DNA from: Prevotellaceae bacterium UBA4336
GTDB lineage: Bacteria > Bacteroidota > Bacteroidia > Bacteroidales > Bacteroidaceae
Direction of reading: 5' to 3'
Assembly: GCA_002394305.1 (NCBI GenBank)
Contig: DGTM01000011.1
Coordinates: 49,698 to 113,697 of the forward strand
DNA: 64,000 nucleotides
The stretch's first letter is position 1, and every line of letters begins with the position of its first letter. The notes below the pieces were generated by a model. That model searched no databases. It was not told the DNA's origin and saw only the letters and a program-made list of their open reading frames with translations. Made by a program: the position numbers and the translations under genes. Below are positions 27,601-35,860 of this stretch, piece by piece.

Positions 27601-30432
27601 ATGAGACACATCTTTCTGCCTTTGCTGGCAATGCTCATGATAGTGCAGAGTGCCGCAGGAAGCGACCTGACAGGCTTCCGCGTGAGTAGGATGACAGAAC
27701 CGGCCGGCATCGTCCGCACGGCACAGTTCTCTTGGCAGACCGTCAGCAAGAAGCCAAACGTCATGCAGACGGCCTACCGCATGCGTGTGGCAGCATCGAA
27801 GTCCGACCTCAAGTCTGGCCGCAACCTGCTTTGGGACAGCGAAAGAACGCCGTCCGACGAGAGCGTCATGGTGCCCTACCAGGGGCGTCGGCTGCCCTAC
27901 GAGAGCCGCATCTACTGGCAGGTGGAGGTATGGCTTAACACGGGCGAACACCTCACAAGCCCCGTGCAAAGCTTCCTGACCGGACTCAAGCAGTTCCGCA
28001 GCGATGCAGAGTGGATAGGAGCAGCCTCCACCGACCCCTCCAAAGGAGAGGGGAATGGCGGGACGAGCGGACAGGTCACCCCTCCCTCGGAGGGGACGGG
28101 CGAGGCCTATGACCTCCCGGCCCGCTACCTCCGCCACACCTTCACGGTCGGCAGCAAGGTGCGCCGCGCCATACTCTACGTCAGCGGCATGGGCTACAGC
28201 TCCACCTATATCAACGGCAAACCCGTCAGCCCCGACGTCTTCGGCACCCTTCAGACCGACTACACGAAGACCGTCTACTACAACACCTACGACGTCACCT
28301 CCCTGCTCCGCCGCGGCAGCAATGCCATCGCGTCGGTGCTCGGCAACGGCTACGTGCTCGGCTTCAGCCAGGGCTTCGCCTCGTTCGGACTGCCACGCCT
28401 GAAGGCACAGCTCGTTGTAGAGACCGACCGCGACACCCTCTGCGTCGTGAGCGGAACGGACTGGAAGGTCACGACGGAAGGCCCCATCCAGCGCAACCAC
28501 CTCTACAACGGCGAACGCTACGAGGCCGCACGCGAGATGAAGGGCTGGCAGACCGCCGCCTTCGACGACTCCCGCTGGCAGCAGGCACAGCGAATGCCCG
28601 CACCCACCGGCATCGTGCAGCCACAGCCCTGTCCCGGCATGCGCGTGCAGAAAGAGCTGCAGGCGCAGAGCATCCGCCGCACAGCCGACGGGCGCTTCAT
28701 CGTCGACCTCGGGCAGAACATGGTCGGGCAGCTCCGCGTACACCTCGTCGGGCAGAAGGACGTCCCCGTCGTCATCCGGCATGCCGAAATCCTCGACCCG
28801 AACGACCCCGAGCAACTCTCCGTGGCAAACCTCCGCACAGCCAAGTGCACCAACACCTATGTCCCTGCCGCCGACGGACCGTTCACCTATCAGCCACAGC
28901 TCGTCTACCAGGGCTTCCGCTACGTCGAGATATCCGGCGTCGCACAGGCGCCCCGCCTCTCCGACATCACAGGCTGCGTCATCTACGACTACATGGCCGA
29001 CCAGGGAACCTTCTGGTGCGACAACGAACTCCTCAACCAGCTGCACAAGAATGCCTACTGGGGCATCATCGGCAACTACCACGGCATGCCCACCGACTGC
29101 CCACAGCGCGACGAACGGCTGGGCTGGACGGGCGACCACGTGATGGGATGCTACGGCGAGAACCTCCTGCTCGACAACGGAGCACTCTACTACAAGTGGC
29201 TCCAGGACAACATTGACACGCAGGATGAAAACGGACTCCTCGCCGACATCGCACCCGCCTACTGGGTGGCACGCGGCGGAGACGTGGCGTGGGAGGCCCT
29301 CTCCGTCTACGCCACATACATGCTCCTGGTGCGCTACAACGACACCGACGCCGTGCTCAAGTACTATCCGGCACTCCAGAAATACGTCCTCTACCTGGAC
29401 CGCAACCTCCAGGACGGCATCGTGCCCACCAACAGCTACGGCGACTGGTGCATGCCGCCCGAGCGCCCCGACCTCATTCACAGCGAGGACCCCGCCCGCA
29501 AGACCGACGGCAAGCTCATCTCCACCGCCATGTACTACAGCGTGCTCACCATGATGGGCCAGATGGCAATACAGCTCGGACTGCAGGCCGACATGCTCGA
29601 CTACGACCGCCGGCAAGAGAAGCTCCGCGAAGCATACAACCGACATTTCTATAACCCCGAGACGGCAAGCTACACGGGCAACACGGTCACGGCCAACCTC
29701 CTCTCCCTCGAGTTCGGCCTCGTGCCTAAGGGAGACGAGGAACGCGTCATGCAGAACATCGTGGATGTCACTGAGAGAACCTACAACGGACACGTCAGCT
29801 GCGGCGTGCTCGGCATGCAGCATCTCATGACGGGCCTCACCCATCGCGGCCATCTCGACCTGGCTATGCGCATCATCCTGCAAAGGGATTATCCCAGCTT
29901 CGGCTACATGATAGACCAGGGCGCCACTACCATCTGGGAACTCTGGAACGGCAATACCGCCGACCCCGCCATGAACAGCGGCAACCACGTCATGCTCCTC
30001 GGCGACCTCCTCATCTGGATGTACGGCGACCTGGCAGGCATACGACAGACACGTACCAGCCGCGCCTACAAGGAACTGGACATGCACCTGAGCATGCCCG
30101 AGCAGCTCAACCACGTCCGCGCCACGCACCAGACACCCTACGGTACCGTCTGCAGCGAATGGAAGCGAACGGAGGAAGGCATCGAATGGACGGTGGAAGT
30201 GCCGGCCAACAGCAGGGCCCGCATACACGTTCCCTCCGGCTATACGGTGCAGGGCATGCACAGCTTGCGGTGGGCCAGCGCAGAGGTGGAGAACGACGAC
30301 ATCTGCCTTCTGGTCGGCTCCGGCACCTACACCATCAAGGCCCACAAGGTGTTCACCGCACCGCAGCAGACCATATTCCGCCGCATGACGGAGACTCTGA
30401 GGAATATCCCCGAGTTCATCAAGAACTTCTGA
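27601..30432 (+). CDS. GH78 alpha-L-rhamnosidase
   Basis: 943 residues from the ATG at 27601, where the signal peptide (MRHIFLPLLAMLMIVQSAAG) begins; the open frame starts earlier at a TTG without support. Domains in order: N-terminal fibronectin-like and jelly-roll sandwiches (about 25-400), then an (alpha/alpha)6 barrel with the GH78 signature TDCPQRDERLGWTGD, the GDWCMPPERPDL loop and GATTIWELWNG, and a C-terminal sandwich. Hydrolyses terminal alpha-L-rhamnose from plant polysaccharides. A two-unit GC-rich repeat is read in frame at residues about 145-167 (SKGEGNGGTSGQV). Confidence 0.92.
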   Translation: MRHIFLPLLAMLMIVQSAAGSDLTGFRVSRMTEPAGIVRTAQFSWQTVSKKPNVMQTAYRMRVAASKSDLKSGRNLLWDSERTPSDESVMVPYQGRRLPYESRIYWQVEVWLNTGEHLTSPVQSFLTGLKQFRSDAEWIGAASTDPSKGEGNGGTSGQVTPPSEGTGEAYDLPARYLRHTFTVGSKVRRAILYVSGMGYSSTYINGKPVSPDVFGTLQTDYTKTVYYNTYDVTSLLRRGSNAIASVLGNGYVLGFSQGFASFGLPRLKAQLVVETDRDTLCVVSGTDWKVTTEGPIQRNHLYNGERYEAAREMKGWQTAAFDDSRWQQAQRMPAPTGIVQPQPCPGMRVQKELQAQSIRRTADGRFIVDLGQNMVGQLRVHLVGQKDVPVVIRHAEILDPNDPEQLSVANLRTAKCTNTYVPAADGPFTYQPQLVYQGFRYVEISGVAQAPRLSDITGCVIYDYMADQGTFWCDNELLNQLHKNAYWGIIGNYHGMPTDCPQRDERLGWTGDHVMGCYGENLLLDNGALYYKWLQDNIDTQDENGLLADIAPAYWVARGGDVAWEALSVYATYMLLVRYNDTDAVLKYYPALQKYVLYLDRNLQDGIVPTNSYGDWCMPPERPDLIHSEDPARKTDGKLISTAMYYSVLTMMGQMAIQLGLQADMLDYDRRQEKLREAYNRHFYNPETASYTGNTVTANLLSLEFGLVPKGDEERVMQNIVDVTERTYNGHVSCGVLGMQHLMTGLTHRGHLDLAMRIILQRDYPSFGYMIDQGATTIWELWNGNTADPAMNSGNHVMLLGDLLIWMYGDLAGIRQTRTSRAYKELDMHLSMPEQLNHVRATHQTPYGTVCSEWKRTEEGIEWTVEVPANSRARIHVPSGYTVQGMHSLRWASAEVENDDICLLVGSGTYTIKAHKVFTAPQQTIFRRMTETLRNIPEFIKNF
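28033..28102. repeat. Two GC-rich palindromic repeat units in the GH78 gene
   Basis: CCCCTCC-AAA-GGAGAGGGG and CCCCTCCCTC-GGAGGGG units separated by GGACGAGCGGACAGGTCA. Read in frame near residue 145-167, between the two N-terminal sandwich domains. Confidence 0.75.
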
Positions 30433-30457
30433 CGCGAACAACTAACAACCTTCAACC

Positions 30458-31147
30458 ATGATACAGAACGACCTGCAACGCCTCCGTTGGATGATTCTCG
30501 ATGAGGCACTCCGCGATCCCGTGACGGAATACTTCATGGGCGAGCGCACCAAGACTAATGAGACCGGCAACACACGCAGCCTGATCCACTACGTGAACAC
30601 ACGACTCAAAGCCGTCAACCGCGACTTCAGCTGCAGCAAACGCATGTTGCAGAACGACGTGGCCTACTTCCAGCAGAAGGGCGCCCGTTTGGAGCCCCGC
30701 TTCCGTCGCGGACACAAGCGCATCCTGCGCTACATCAACCTGCAGTGGAAGAATCCTCTGCTCAAGGCGGCCTCGTTCCTCCGCTACGACAAGGAGCCGG
30801 AAGCCGCTCCCGCCGTGCCCGCCCTGCCCGAAGGACCGCTGACGGCTGTCACCTTGCGTATCAGCCGCGACGAAGAGGCTGTCCGCCTCCGCCTCGGCAA
30901 TCCCGAGGTGCTGCAGCGCAGTACGGACACCCGGACAAACAGCGTCACCATACAGGTCGAGCTGCCGATGAGCGAAGCCTTGCAGAACGTCATCCTCGGC
31001 TTCGGCACAGACGTTGAGGTGCTTGCCCCCGAAACGTTCCGCGAAGAACTGCGCCAGACCATCGGCATCCTGCAGAAACTCTACAAGAAGGACAGCGCTG
31101 CGACGAAGAAAACCGTGCAGGGCGACCTCTTCGAAGGGCTGTTCTAA
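30458..31147 (+). CDS. WYL-family regulator lacking the central WYL domain
   Basis: 229 residues. N-terminal winged helix-like region (residues 1-95: TRSLIHYVNTRLKAV...SCSKRMLQNDVAYFQQKG) and a C-terminal part (residues about 125-210) that matches the WCX extension of WYL proteins (VTLRISRDEEAVRLRLGNPE, ALQNVILGFGTDVEVLAPETFREEL). The usual ~70-residue WYL barrel that binds effectors is missing; the two parts are joined by a proline/alanine linker. Full-length WYL proteins have about 320 residues. Situated between GH78 and GH2 genes in the same orientation, so a local regulator is plausible but unproven. Confidence 0.65.
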   Translation: MIQNDLQRLRWMILDEALRDPVTEYFMGERTKTNETGNTRSLIHYVNTRLKAVNRDFSCSKRMLQNDVAYFQQKGARLEPRFRRGHKRILRYINLQWKNPLLKAASFLRYDKEPEAAPAVPALPEGPLTAVTLRISRDEEAVRLRLGNPEVLQRSTDTRTNSVTIQVELPMSEALQNVILGFGTDVEVLAPETFREELRQTIGILQKLYKKDSAATKKTVQGDLFEGLF

Positions 31148-31222
31148 ACCTGTCCTATAAGTCCCATAGAACCTATAGGTCCAATAAGTCCTATAAGTCT
31201 CATAAGTCCCATCAACCTAATA
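31148..31222. repeat. ATAAGTCCC tandem microrepeat upstream of the GH2 gene
   Basis: Degenerate 9-10 base units (CCTATAAGTCCC, CATAAGTCCC, CCAATAAGTCC) fill the gap between the WYL-type gene and GH2. A related tract follows the GH2 gene at 33104-33186. Confidence 0.7.
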
Positions 31223-31234
31223 ACCCACAGTATA

Positions 31235-33073
31235 ATGAAACACATCACCAAGCTGCTCATGGCAGCAACCCTGCTCTTTACGTTGGGCAGCAATGTTAAG
31301 GCTGCGGACCTTCCCCGCAGCGAGTATCCCCGGCCGCAGTTCGAGCGTGCCGACTGGGTCAACCTCAACGGCACTTGGACGTACACCTTCGACTTCGGAC
31401 AGACGGGTGCCGAGAGAGACTTCCGCAACAGCAAAGGCTTCGACGGCAAGATAACCGTCCCCTTCTGCCCTGAAAGCAGTCTCTCAGGCGTGAAGCATAC
31501 CGACTTCATCCCCTGCATCTGGTACCAGCGCACCATTACCGTACCCGAGACTTGGGGCGGAAAGAACATCCTCCTCAACTTTGGTGCCGTCGATTACGAC
31601 GCTACCATCTACATCGACGGAAAGAAGGTCGGTCGCCATTGCGGCGCAGGCTCTTCCTTCTCCCTCGACATCACGAAGTTCGTGAAGGCAGGCGGTAGCG
31701 CCAACCTCGTCATTCAGGTGAAGGACAACCTGCGTGGCGGCAAGCAGCCCGGCGGCAAGCAGAGCACAGGCTACTACAGTGCGGGTTGCAACTACACCCG
31801 CGTCACGGGCATCTGGCAGACAGTCTGGATGGAGGCAGTGGGCAGGAATGCCCTGAAGCAAGTCTTCGCCACGCCCGACATCGACCAGCAGCAGCTTGTG
31901 GTGCGCCCCGAGTTCTACGACGAAGAGGTCAGCGGCGCAACGCTCACCGTGCAGGTGCTCGACGGTAAGAAGGTCGTGTCGAGCCGCACGGCTCCCGCCA
32001 CCAACAACACCGTCATCGTGCTGCCCATCAAGAACCCCAAGCTGTGGAGCCCCGAGACGCCCAACCTCTATGATGTGACATACGTAGTCCGCGACGCCAA
32101 GGGCGGCGTGCTCGACGAGGTGAAGTCCTATGCCGGCATGCGCAAGATTCACTTGGCCGGCGGCTACTTCTACCTGAACAACAAGCCCTACTTCCAGCGT
32201 CTCGTGCTCGATCAGGGCTTCTATCCCGACGGTGTCTGGACGGCTCCCAGCGACGAAGCCCTCAAGCATGACATCGAGATGAGCAAGGCCGTGGGCTTCA
32301 ACGGCGCACGTCTGCACCAGAAGGTCTTCGAGGAGCGCTACTTCTACTGGGCCGACAAGCTGGGCTACATCACTTGGGCCGAGCAGGCAAGCTGGGGCTT
32401 GGACGTGAACAACGAAGAGGCTGTCCGCAACTTCCTCACGGAGTGGGCCGACGAAGTGGTGCGCGACCGCAACCACCCGAGCATCGTCACCTGGACGCCC
32501 CTCAATGAGACTTGGGGCGCTCGCGACGGCGTCTATGTCCGTTTCGTCAACGACCTCTACAATCTCACCAAGGCCATTGACCCCACACGCCCCGTCAACG
32601 ATGCCAGCGGCGACAGCCACGTCAAGACCGACATCTGGAGCGTACACGACTATACCCGCGAGTATGACCGCCTCGTGGCCAACCATACCTTCCGGGCCGG
32701 CGTGGAGCCTTACCGCAACATGCGCGACAAGGAGTGGCTCGCCAAGTACGACGGACAGCCCTACATGCTGGACGAGTTCGGCGGACTGGGTTGGATTCCG
32801 AAGGAAGAACGCAGCAGCTCCTGGGGCTACGGCGCACAGATCGAGTCGGAGGACGAGTTCTTCCAGATTCTCGAGAAGGAAGTTGATGCCATCAAGGCCT
32901 GCAAGCACATCACAGGCTTCTGCTACACACAGATAACAGACGTTGAGCAGGAGAAGAACGGCGTCTATTATTATGACCGCCGTCCCAAGTTCGATGCTGC
33001 CAAGTGGAAGGCAATCTTCGAGAAGATACCCTCAGTCATCGAAGACCCGCAGGACCTGAGCGACTGGAAGTAA
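31235..33073 (+). CDS. GH2 family beta-glycosidase (exported)
   Basis: 612 residues with signal peptide. Sugar-binding sandwich (residues 25-190: WVNLNGTWTYTFDF...YDATIYIDGKKVGRH), immunoglobulin-like domain, and TIM barrel with the acid/base Glu in TWTPLNETWG and nucleophile Glu in YMLDEFGG. GH2 covers beta-galactosidase, glucuronidase and mannosidase; shorter length (no C-terminal domains) and FERADWVNLNG fit a beta-galactosidase/glucuronidase-like member, but the substrate is not determined. Flanked on both sides by ATAAGTCCC-type repeats. Confidence 0.9.
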   Translation: MKHITKLLMAATLLFTLGSNVKAADLPRSEYPRPQFERADWVNLNGTWTYTFDFGQTGAERDFRNSKGFDGKITVPFCPESSLSGVKHTDFIPCIWYQRTITVPETWGGKNILLNFGAVDYDATIYIDGKKVGRHCGAGSSFSLDITKFVKAGGSANLVIQVKDNLRGGKQPGGKQSTGYYSAGCNYTRVTGIWQTVWMEAVGRNALKQVFATPDIDQQQLVVRPEFYDEEVSGATLTVQVLDGKKVVSSRTAPATNNTVIVLPIKNPKLWSPETPNLYDVTYVVRDAKGGVLDEVKSYAGMRKIHLAGGYFYLNNKPYFQRLVLDQGFYPDGVWTAPSDEALKHDIEMSKAVGFNGARLHQKVFEERYFYWADKLGYITWAEQASWGLDVNNEEAVRNFLTEWADEVVRDRNHPSIVTWTPLNETWGARDGVYVRFVNDLYNLTKAIDPTRPVNDASGDSHVKTDIWSVHDYTREYDRLVANHTFRAGVEPYRNMRDKEWLAKYDGQPYMLDEFGGLGWIPKEERSSSWGYGAQIESEDEFFQILEKEVDAIKACKHITGFCYTQITDVEQEKNGVYYYDRRPKFDAAKWKAIFEKIPSVIEDPQDLSDWK

Positions 33074-33075
33074 AG

Positions 33076-33103
33076 GCCCCCTCTAACTCCCCAAAGGGGA
33101 GGA
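33076..33103. repeat. GC-rich palindromic repeat after the GH2 gene
   Basis: GGCCCCCTCTAACTCCCC-AAA-GGGGAGG. It is three bases past the stop codon and runs directly into the ATAAGTCCC-type tract. Confidence 0.75.
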
Positions 33104-33186
33104 TAACCCATAAGACCCATTGGACCGATAGGCTCCATAAGTACCATTAGACTCCAACGACCCATATAACCCCTATAAAACCCAAA
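33104..33186. repeat. ATAAGTCCC-type microrepeat upstream of the DUF1080 gene
   Basis: Units such as CCCATAAGACC, CCATTGGACCGATAGG, CTCCATAAGTACC and CCCATATAACCCC, ending just before the ATG of the next gene. Confidence 0.6.
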
Positions 33187-33191
33187 CAAAT

Positions 33192-34067
33192 ATGAAGAAA
33201 ATTCTTTTCTTTGCTGCTACGGCAGCTATGCTTCTGGCCTCTTGCTGCCAGAACAAGTGTAAGTGTACTTGCGAGTGCGACGCTTGCAAGAATTGTGTGG
33301 AGAAGCAGGACCCCAATGCTCCTCAGGACAGCGCTACCATCGTTGACAACGAGCAGTACGACCTCTCCCTGCTGAAGGTCGACGACGAGGGCTACTATGT
33401 CCTCTACGACGGCACGAGCCTCGACGGATGGCGCGGCTACGGTCAGGACGCTGTTCCCACCAGCTGGGAGAGCGCCGACGGCTGCATCCACCTCGTTGGT
33501 AGCGGCACAGGCGAAGCCCAAGTGGAAGGCGGCGGCGACCTCTTGTTCGCTCACAAGTTCAAGAACTTCACCTTCGAGTGCGAGTACAAGATCAGCAAGG
33601 GCGGCAACTCCGGCATCTTCTATCTGGCTCAGGAAGCCAAAGGCAAGGACGGCAACTACCTGCCCATCTGGCAGAGCTGCTCAGAGTATCAGGTGCTCGA
33701 CAACGCCAACCACGAGGACGCCAACCAGGGCAAGGACGGCAACCGTCAGGCTGCTTCGCTCTACGACATGATTCCTGCCGTGCCTCAGAATGCTAAGCCC
33801 TTCGGCGAATGGAACACCGTGAAGATTCGCGTCTTCAAAGGCTCCGTTTGGCACTATCAGAACGGCGAGGAAGTGCTGGAGTATCACCTCTGGACTCCGA
33901 AGTGGAAGGAAATGCTGGACGGCAGCAAGTTCTGCAAGGGTGGCGAGTTCCCCGCAGCCTACGACCTGATGATTGTCGAGGGTCAGAAGGACGGCGGCTA
34001 CATCGCCTTCCAGGACCACGGCGACGACGTCTGGTATCGCAACGTCCGCATCAAGCTCGACGAATAA
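33192..34067 (+). CDS. DUF1080 (3-keto-disaccharide hydrolase-like) lipoprotein
   Basis: 291 residues. Lipoprotein signal with a lipobox ending LLASC, followed by a cysteine-rich spacer (CCQNKCKCTCECDACKNC) that is unusually dense in cysteine. Residues about 65-290 are a concanavalin-like DUF1080 domain (YYVLYDGTSLDGWRGYG, YKISKGGNSGIFYLAQ, EWNTVKIRVFKGSVWHYQNGEEV, FQDHGDDVWYRNVRIK). The family hydrolyses 3-keto-glycosides or binds glycans. Followed by a strong terminator. Confidence 0.87.
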   Translation: MKKILFFAATAAMLLASCCQNKCKCTCECDACKNCVEKQDPNAPQDSATIVDNEQYDLSLLKVDDEGYYVLYDGTSLDGWRGYGQDAVPTSWESADGCIHLVGSGTGEAQVEGGGDLLFAHKFKNFTFECEYKISKGGNSGIFYLAQEAKGKDGNYLPIWQSCSEYQVLDNANHEDANQGKDGNRQAASLYDMIPAVPQNAKPFGEWNTVKIRVFKGSVWHYQNGEEVLEYHLWTPKWKEMLDGSKFCKGGEFPAAYDLMIVEGQKDGGYIAFQDHGDDVWYRNVRIKLDE

Positions 34068-34081
34068 GCATCAGAAACCAA

Positions 34082-34120
34082 CACAACAGGCTGAGACTTA
34101 ACTCAGCCTGTTGTGCTTTT
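34082..34120 (+). terminator. Rho-independent terminator after the DUF1080 gene
   Basis: Perfect 14-base-pair stem (CACAACAGGCTGAG with CTCAGCCTGTTGTG, loop ACTTAA), then CTTTT, 15 bases past the stop codon. Ends the plus-strand GH78-DUF1080 gene group. Confidence 0.85.
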
Positions 34121-34215
34121 ACCACGTTCCGCGACTACAATCGCGCCTTCTTGCGCTCCAGTTTATATATAACAAGATTCGCGGGTCCTCCCTGCTACAG
34201 TCTCTTCTCGGTGTA

Positions 34216-34311
34216 GCGCCCCGTGCTTATTCCGGAAGCGCCCTGTGCTTATTTTGGAAGCGCCCTGTGCTTATCTCGGAAGCGCCTAGCGCTTATTTCG
34301 GAAGCGCAGGG
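34216..34311. repeat. 22-bp tandem repeat, about 4.4 units
   Basis: Units at 34216, 34238, 34260 and 34282, each 22 bases (GCGCCCTGTGCTTATTTCGGAA consensus with the four copies differing at a few positions), followed by a fragment at 34304. Lies just past the 3' end of the minus-strand SH3 gene. A related array is at 37625-37687. Confidence 0.85.
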
Positions 34312-34338
34312 AGTTCTCCATCAAGCAGCGTTGAGGAC

Positions 34339-35718
34339 TTACAGTTGAATCGAGTCCCAGTTGGCAATTTCCTCGCTGATGTAGCCTGTCTTGCCGTTGA
34401 CGTTCACCTTGTACCACCATTTGTAGAAGCCGTCGGCCTCCTTGTGCGAGACGAACCCAAGGCAGGGATAGCCTTCGGGCAGCTCGCCGTCGTTGTCTAG
34501 GGTGAACAACACTTTGCTCTTCAGCGACGGCTTCTGCCGGACGTTTGCCCTGCGGATGTCGCTGTTCAGATAGACGTATCCTTGGCCTTTTGTTGCCTCG
34601 CGGAGTTTCACCTTTGCTCCGGCTTTGGGCACGAGGCCGTAGTCCTGCACCTCGATGAAGTAGTTGTCGCCCGAGTCGGCTATGTAGCGCATCTCGGAGC
34701 CGTCCTTCGTGACGACCACCCGCCCCTGATTGCTCAAGCCGCGCACGCCGCCTTTCAGCACGTAGAGCGGCTCGATGTGCAGGTTCTCCTTCGGGGCGAA
34801 GTTGGTGCTGTGCCACTCCAGGACGTTCCCCTCCATGAGTGGTGCGAAGAGGCACTGGCTGTAGCCCCAGTAGTCGGACTGCAGCTGATAGATGTCACCG
34901 ATGCCCTCGAGCTTGAAGGGCGCCCCGAGGAACAGGCTGTCGTTCATCACGATTTCGCGGTCCGTCTCCGACTTAATCCGCAAGGTGAAGTCGTCGACCT
35001 GTCCGCCCCGCCAGCGTGTGACGGGCGTCAGCCAGTAGGAGAGCTCGTAGTCGCGCCCCACGCCCCAGCTCATGCGGTAGCGGTAGGTGTGGCGCACGGT
35101 GTTCTCGCCCTTGCGGAAGGGCGCGTCGAAGTAGTAGGCATAGGCAAAGGAACGGAACGAGTCGGGCAGCGCCGGGCAGACGAGCACATCGTCCGTCGGC
35201 AGCAGACTGTCCGCCACCTCACCATAGCCCTTCCACGTGTCCAGGTCGAGCGGCGTCAGGTAGTCGTCCCTGCGCCCCTTCCACCCGGGGGATGAGTCGG
35301 GCGAAGAGCCTGCCACCACAGCGTTGCGGTGCTGGAGGGGCTTGCCGTTGAAGAGGACCGTGAAGTCCTCGATGAACGGATGGATGCCGCGGCGGTCGAA
35401 GGGAACCCACGCATTGTAGGGCGCCGCAGCCTCGAATGCCATCGTCACCGTCTTGTCCTTATTATTATTATATAATGTGTAGTCCACCGTCACGGTGGCG
35501 AAGCTGTCCCGGCAAAGCGTAATCTCCAGCACCTCCTTCCTGACGGAGATGTCGGTCTCCCTGAGCGGCACCAGGAAGTTGCCGCTGGTGTAGTACACAC
35601 CGTCGTTCGCATAGACGCTGAACATTGACCATTGACCATTGAACGTTGACCATTGAACATTGAACAAAGGCCAATGGGCATTGAACAACAAAAGGAGCAG
35701 GATGGTGAACTTCTTCAT
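34339..35718 (-). CDS. Exported DUF4424-like protein with C-terminal SH3b domain
   Basis: 459 residues. The signal peptide MKKFTILLLLLFNAHWP is prolonged by a tryptophan/asparagine-rich stretch encoded by CATTGACC/CATTGAAC repeats (residues about 9-32). The mature part starts near YANDGVYYTSG and resembles DUF4424 sandwiches (SVRKEVLEITLCRDSFATVTVDYTLYNN). Residues about 385-455 form a bacterial SH3 domain (ANVRQKPSLKSKVLFTLD...WYKVNVNGKTGYI). Probably an envelope protein; no catalytic residues recognised and no clear operon partner. Confidence 0.75.
   Translation of the reverse strand: MKKFTILLLLLFNAHWPLFNVQWSTFNGQWSMFSVYANDGVYYTSGNFLVPLRETDISVRKEVLEITLCRDSFATVTVDYTLYNNNKDKTVTMAFEAAAPYNAWVPFDRRGIHPFIEDFTVLFNGKPLQHRNAVVAGSSPDSSPGWKGRRDDYLTPLDLDTWKGYGEVADSLLPTDDVLVCPALPDSFRSFAYAYYFDAPFRKGENTVRHTYRYRMSWGVGRDYELSYWLTPVTRWRGGQVDDFTLRIKSETDREIVMNDSLFLGAPFKLEGIGDIYQLQSDYWGYSQCLFAPLMEGNVLEWHSTNFAPKENLHIEPLYVLKGGVRGLSNQGRVVVTKDGSEMRYIADSGDNYFIEVQDYGLVPKAGAKVKLREATKGQGYVYLNSDIRRANVRQKPSLKSKVLFTLDNDGELPEGYPCLGFVSHKEADGFYKWWYKVNVNGKTGYISEEIANWDSIQL
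35620..35689. repeat. CATTGAMC microrepeat inside a signal peptide
   Basis: Eight or so 7-8 base units (CATTGACC, CATTGAAC, CGTTGACC) in frame in the signal-peptide region of the SH3 protein. The repeat length of the units is not a multiple of three but the whole tract keeps the frame. Confidence 0.75.
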
Positions 35719-35749
35719 AGGGCTCTATGGCTTTAGTCTTTCGTCATGA

Positions 35750-35860
35750 CGGAATCACGTTATAACGTTATAACGAAATCATCTATCATTTTTTCATTTT
35801 TCACCTTTAATTTTTCATTTTTCACTTTTAATTTTTAATTTTTCACCCTTCATTTTCATC
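35750..35860. repeat. ACGTTATAACG and CACTTTT microrepeats at the 3' end of the BASS gene
   Basis: 35755-35785 carries ACGTTATAACGTTATAACG units; 35793-35860 is a TTTTTCATTTTTCAC tract. The latter encodes the last residues of the transporter (KMKGEKLKIKSEK). Confidence 0.65.

Noticed and set aside
27544..30441. 965-codon minus-strand frame opposite GH78
   Set aside because: Antisense shadow of a gene with clear GH78 signatures.
34216..34311. CRISPR array
   Set aside because: The 22-base units are directly adjacent with no unique spacers and no cas genes nearby.
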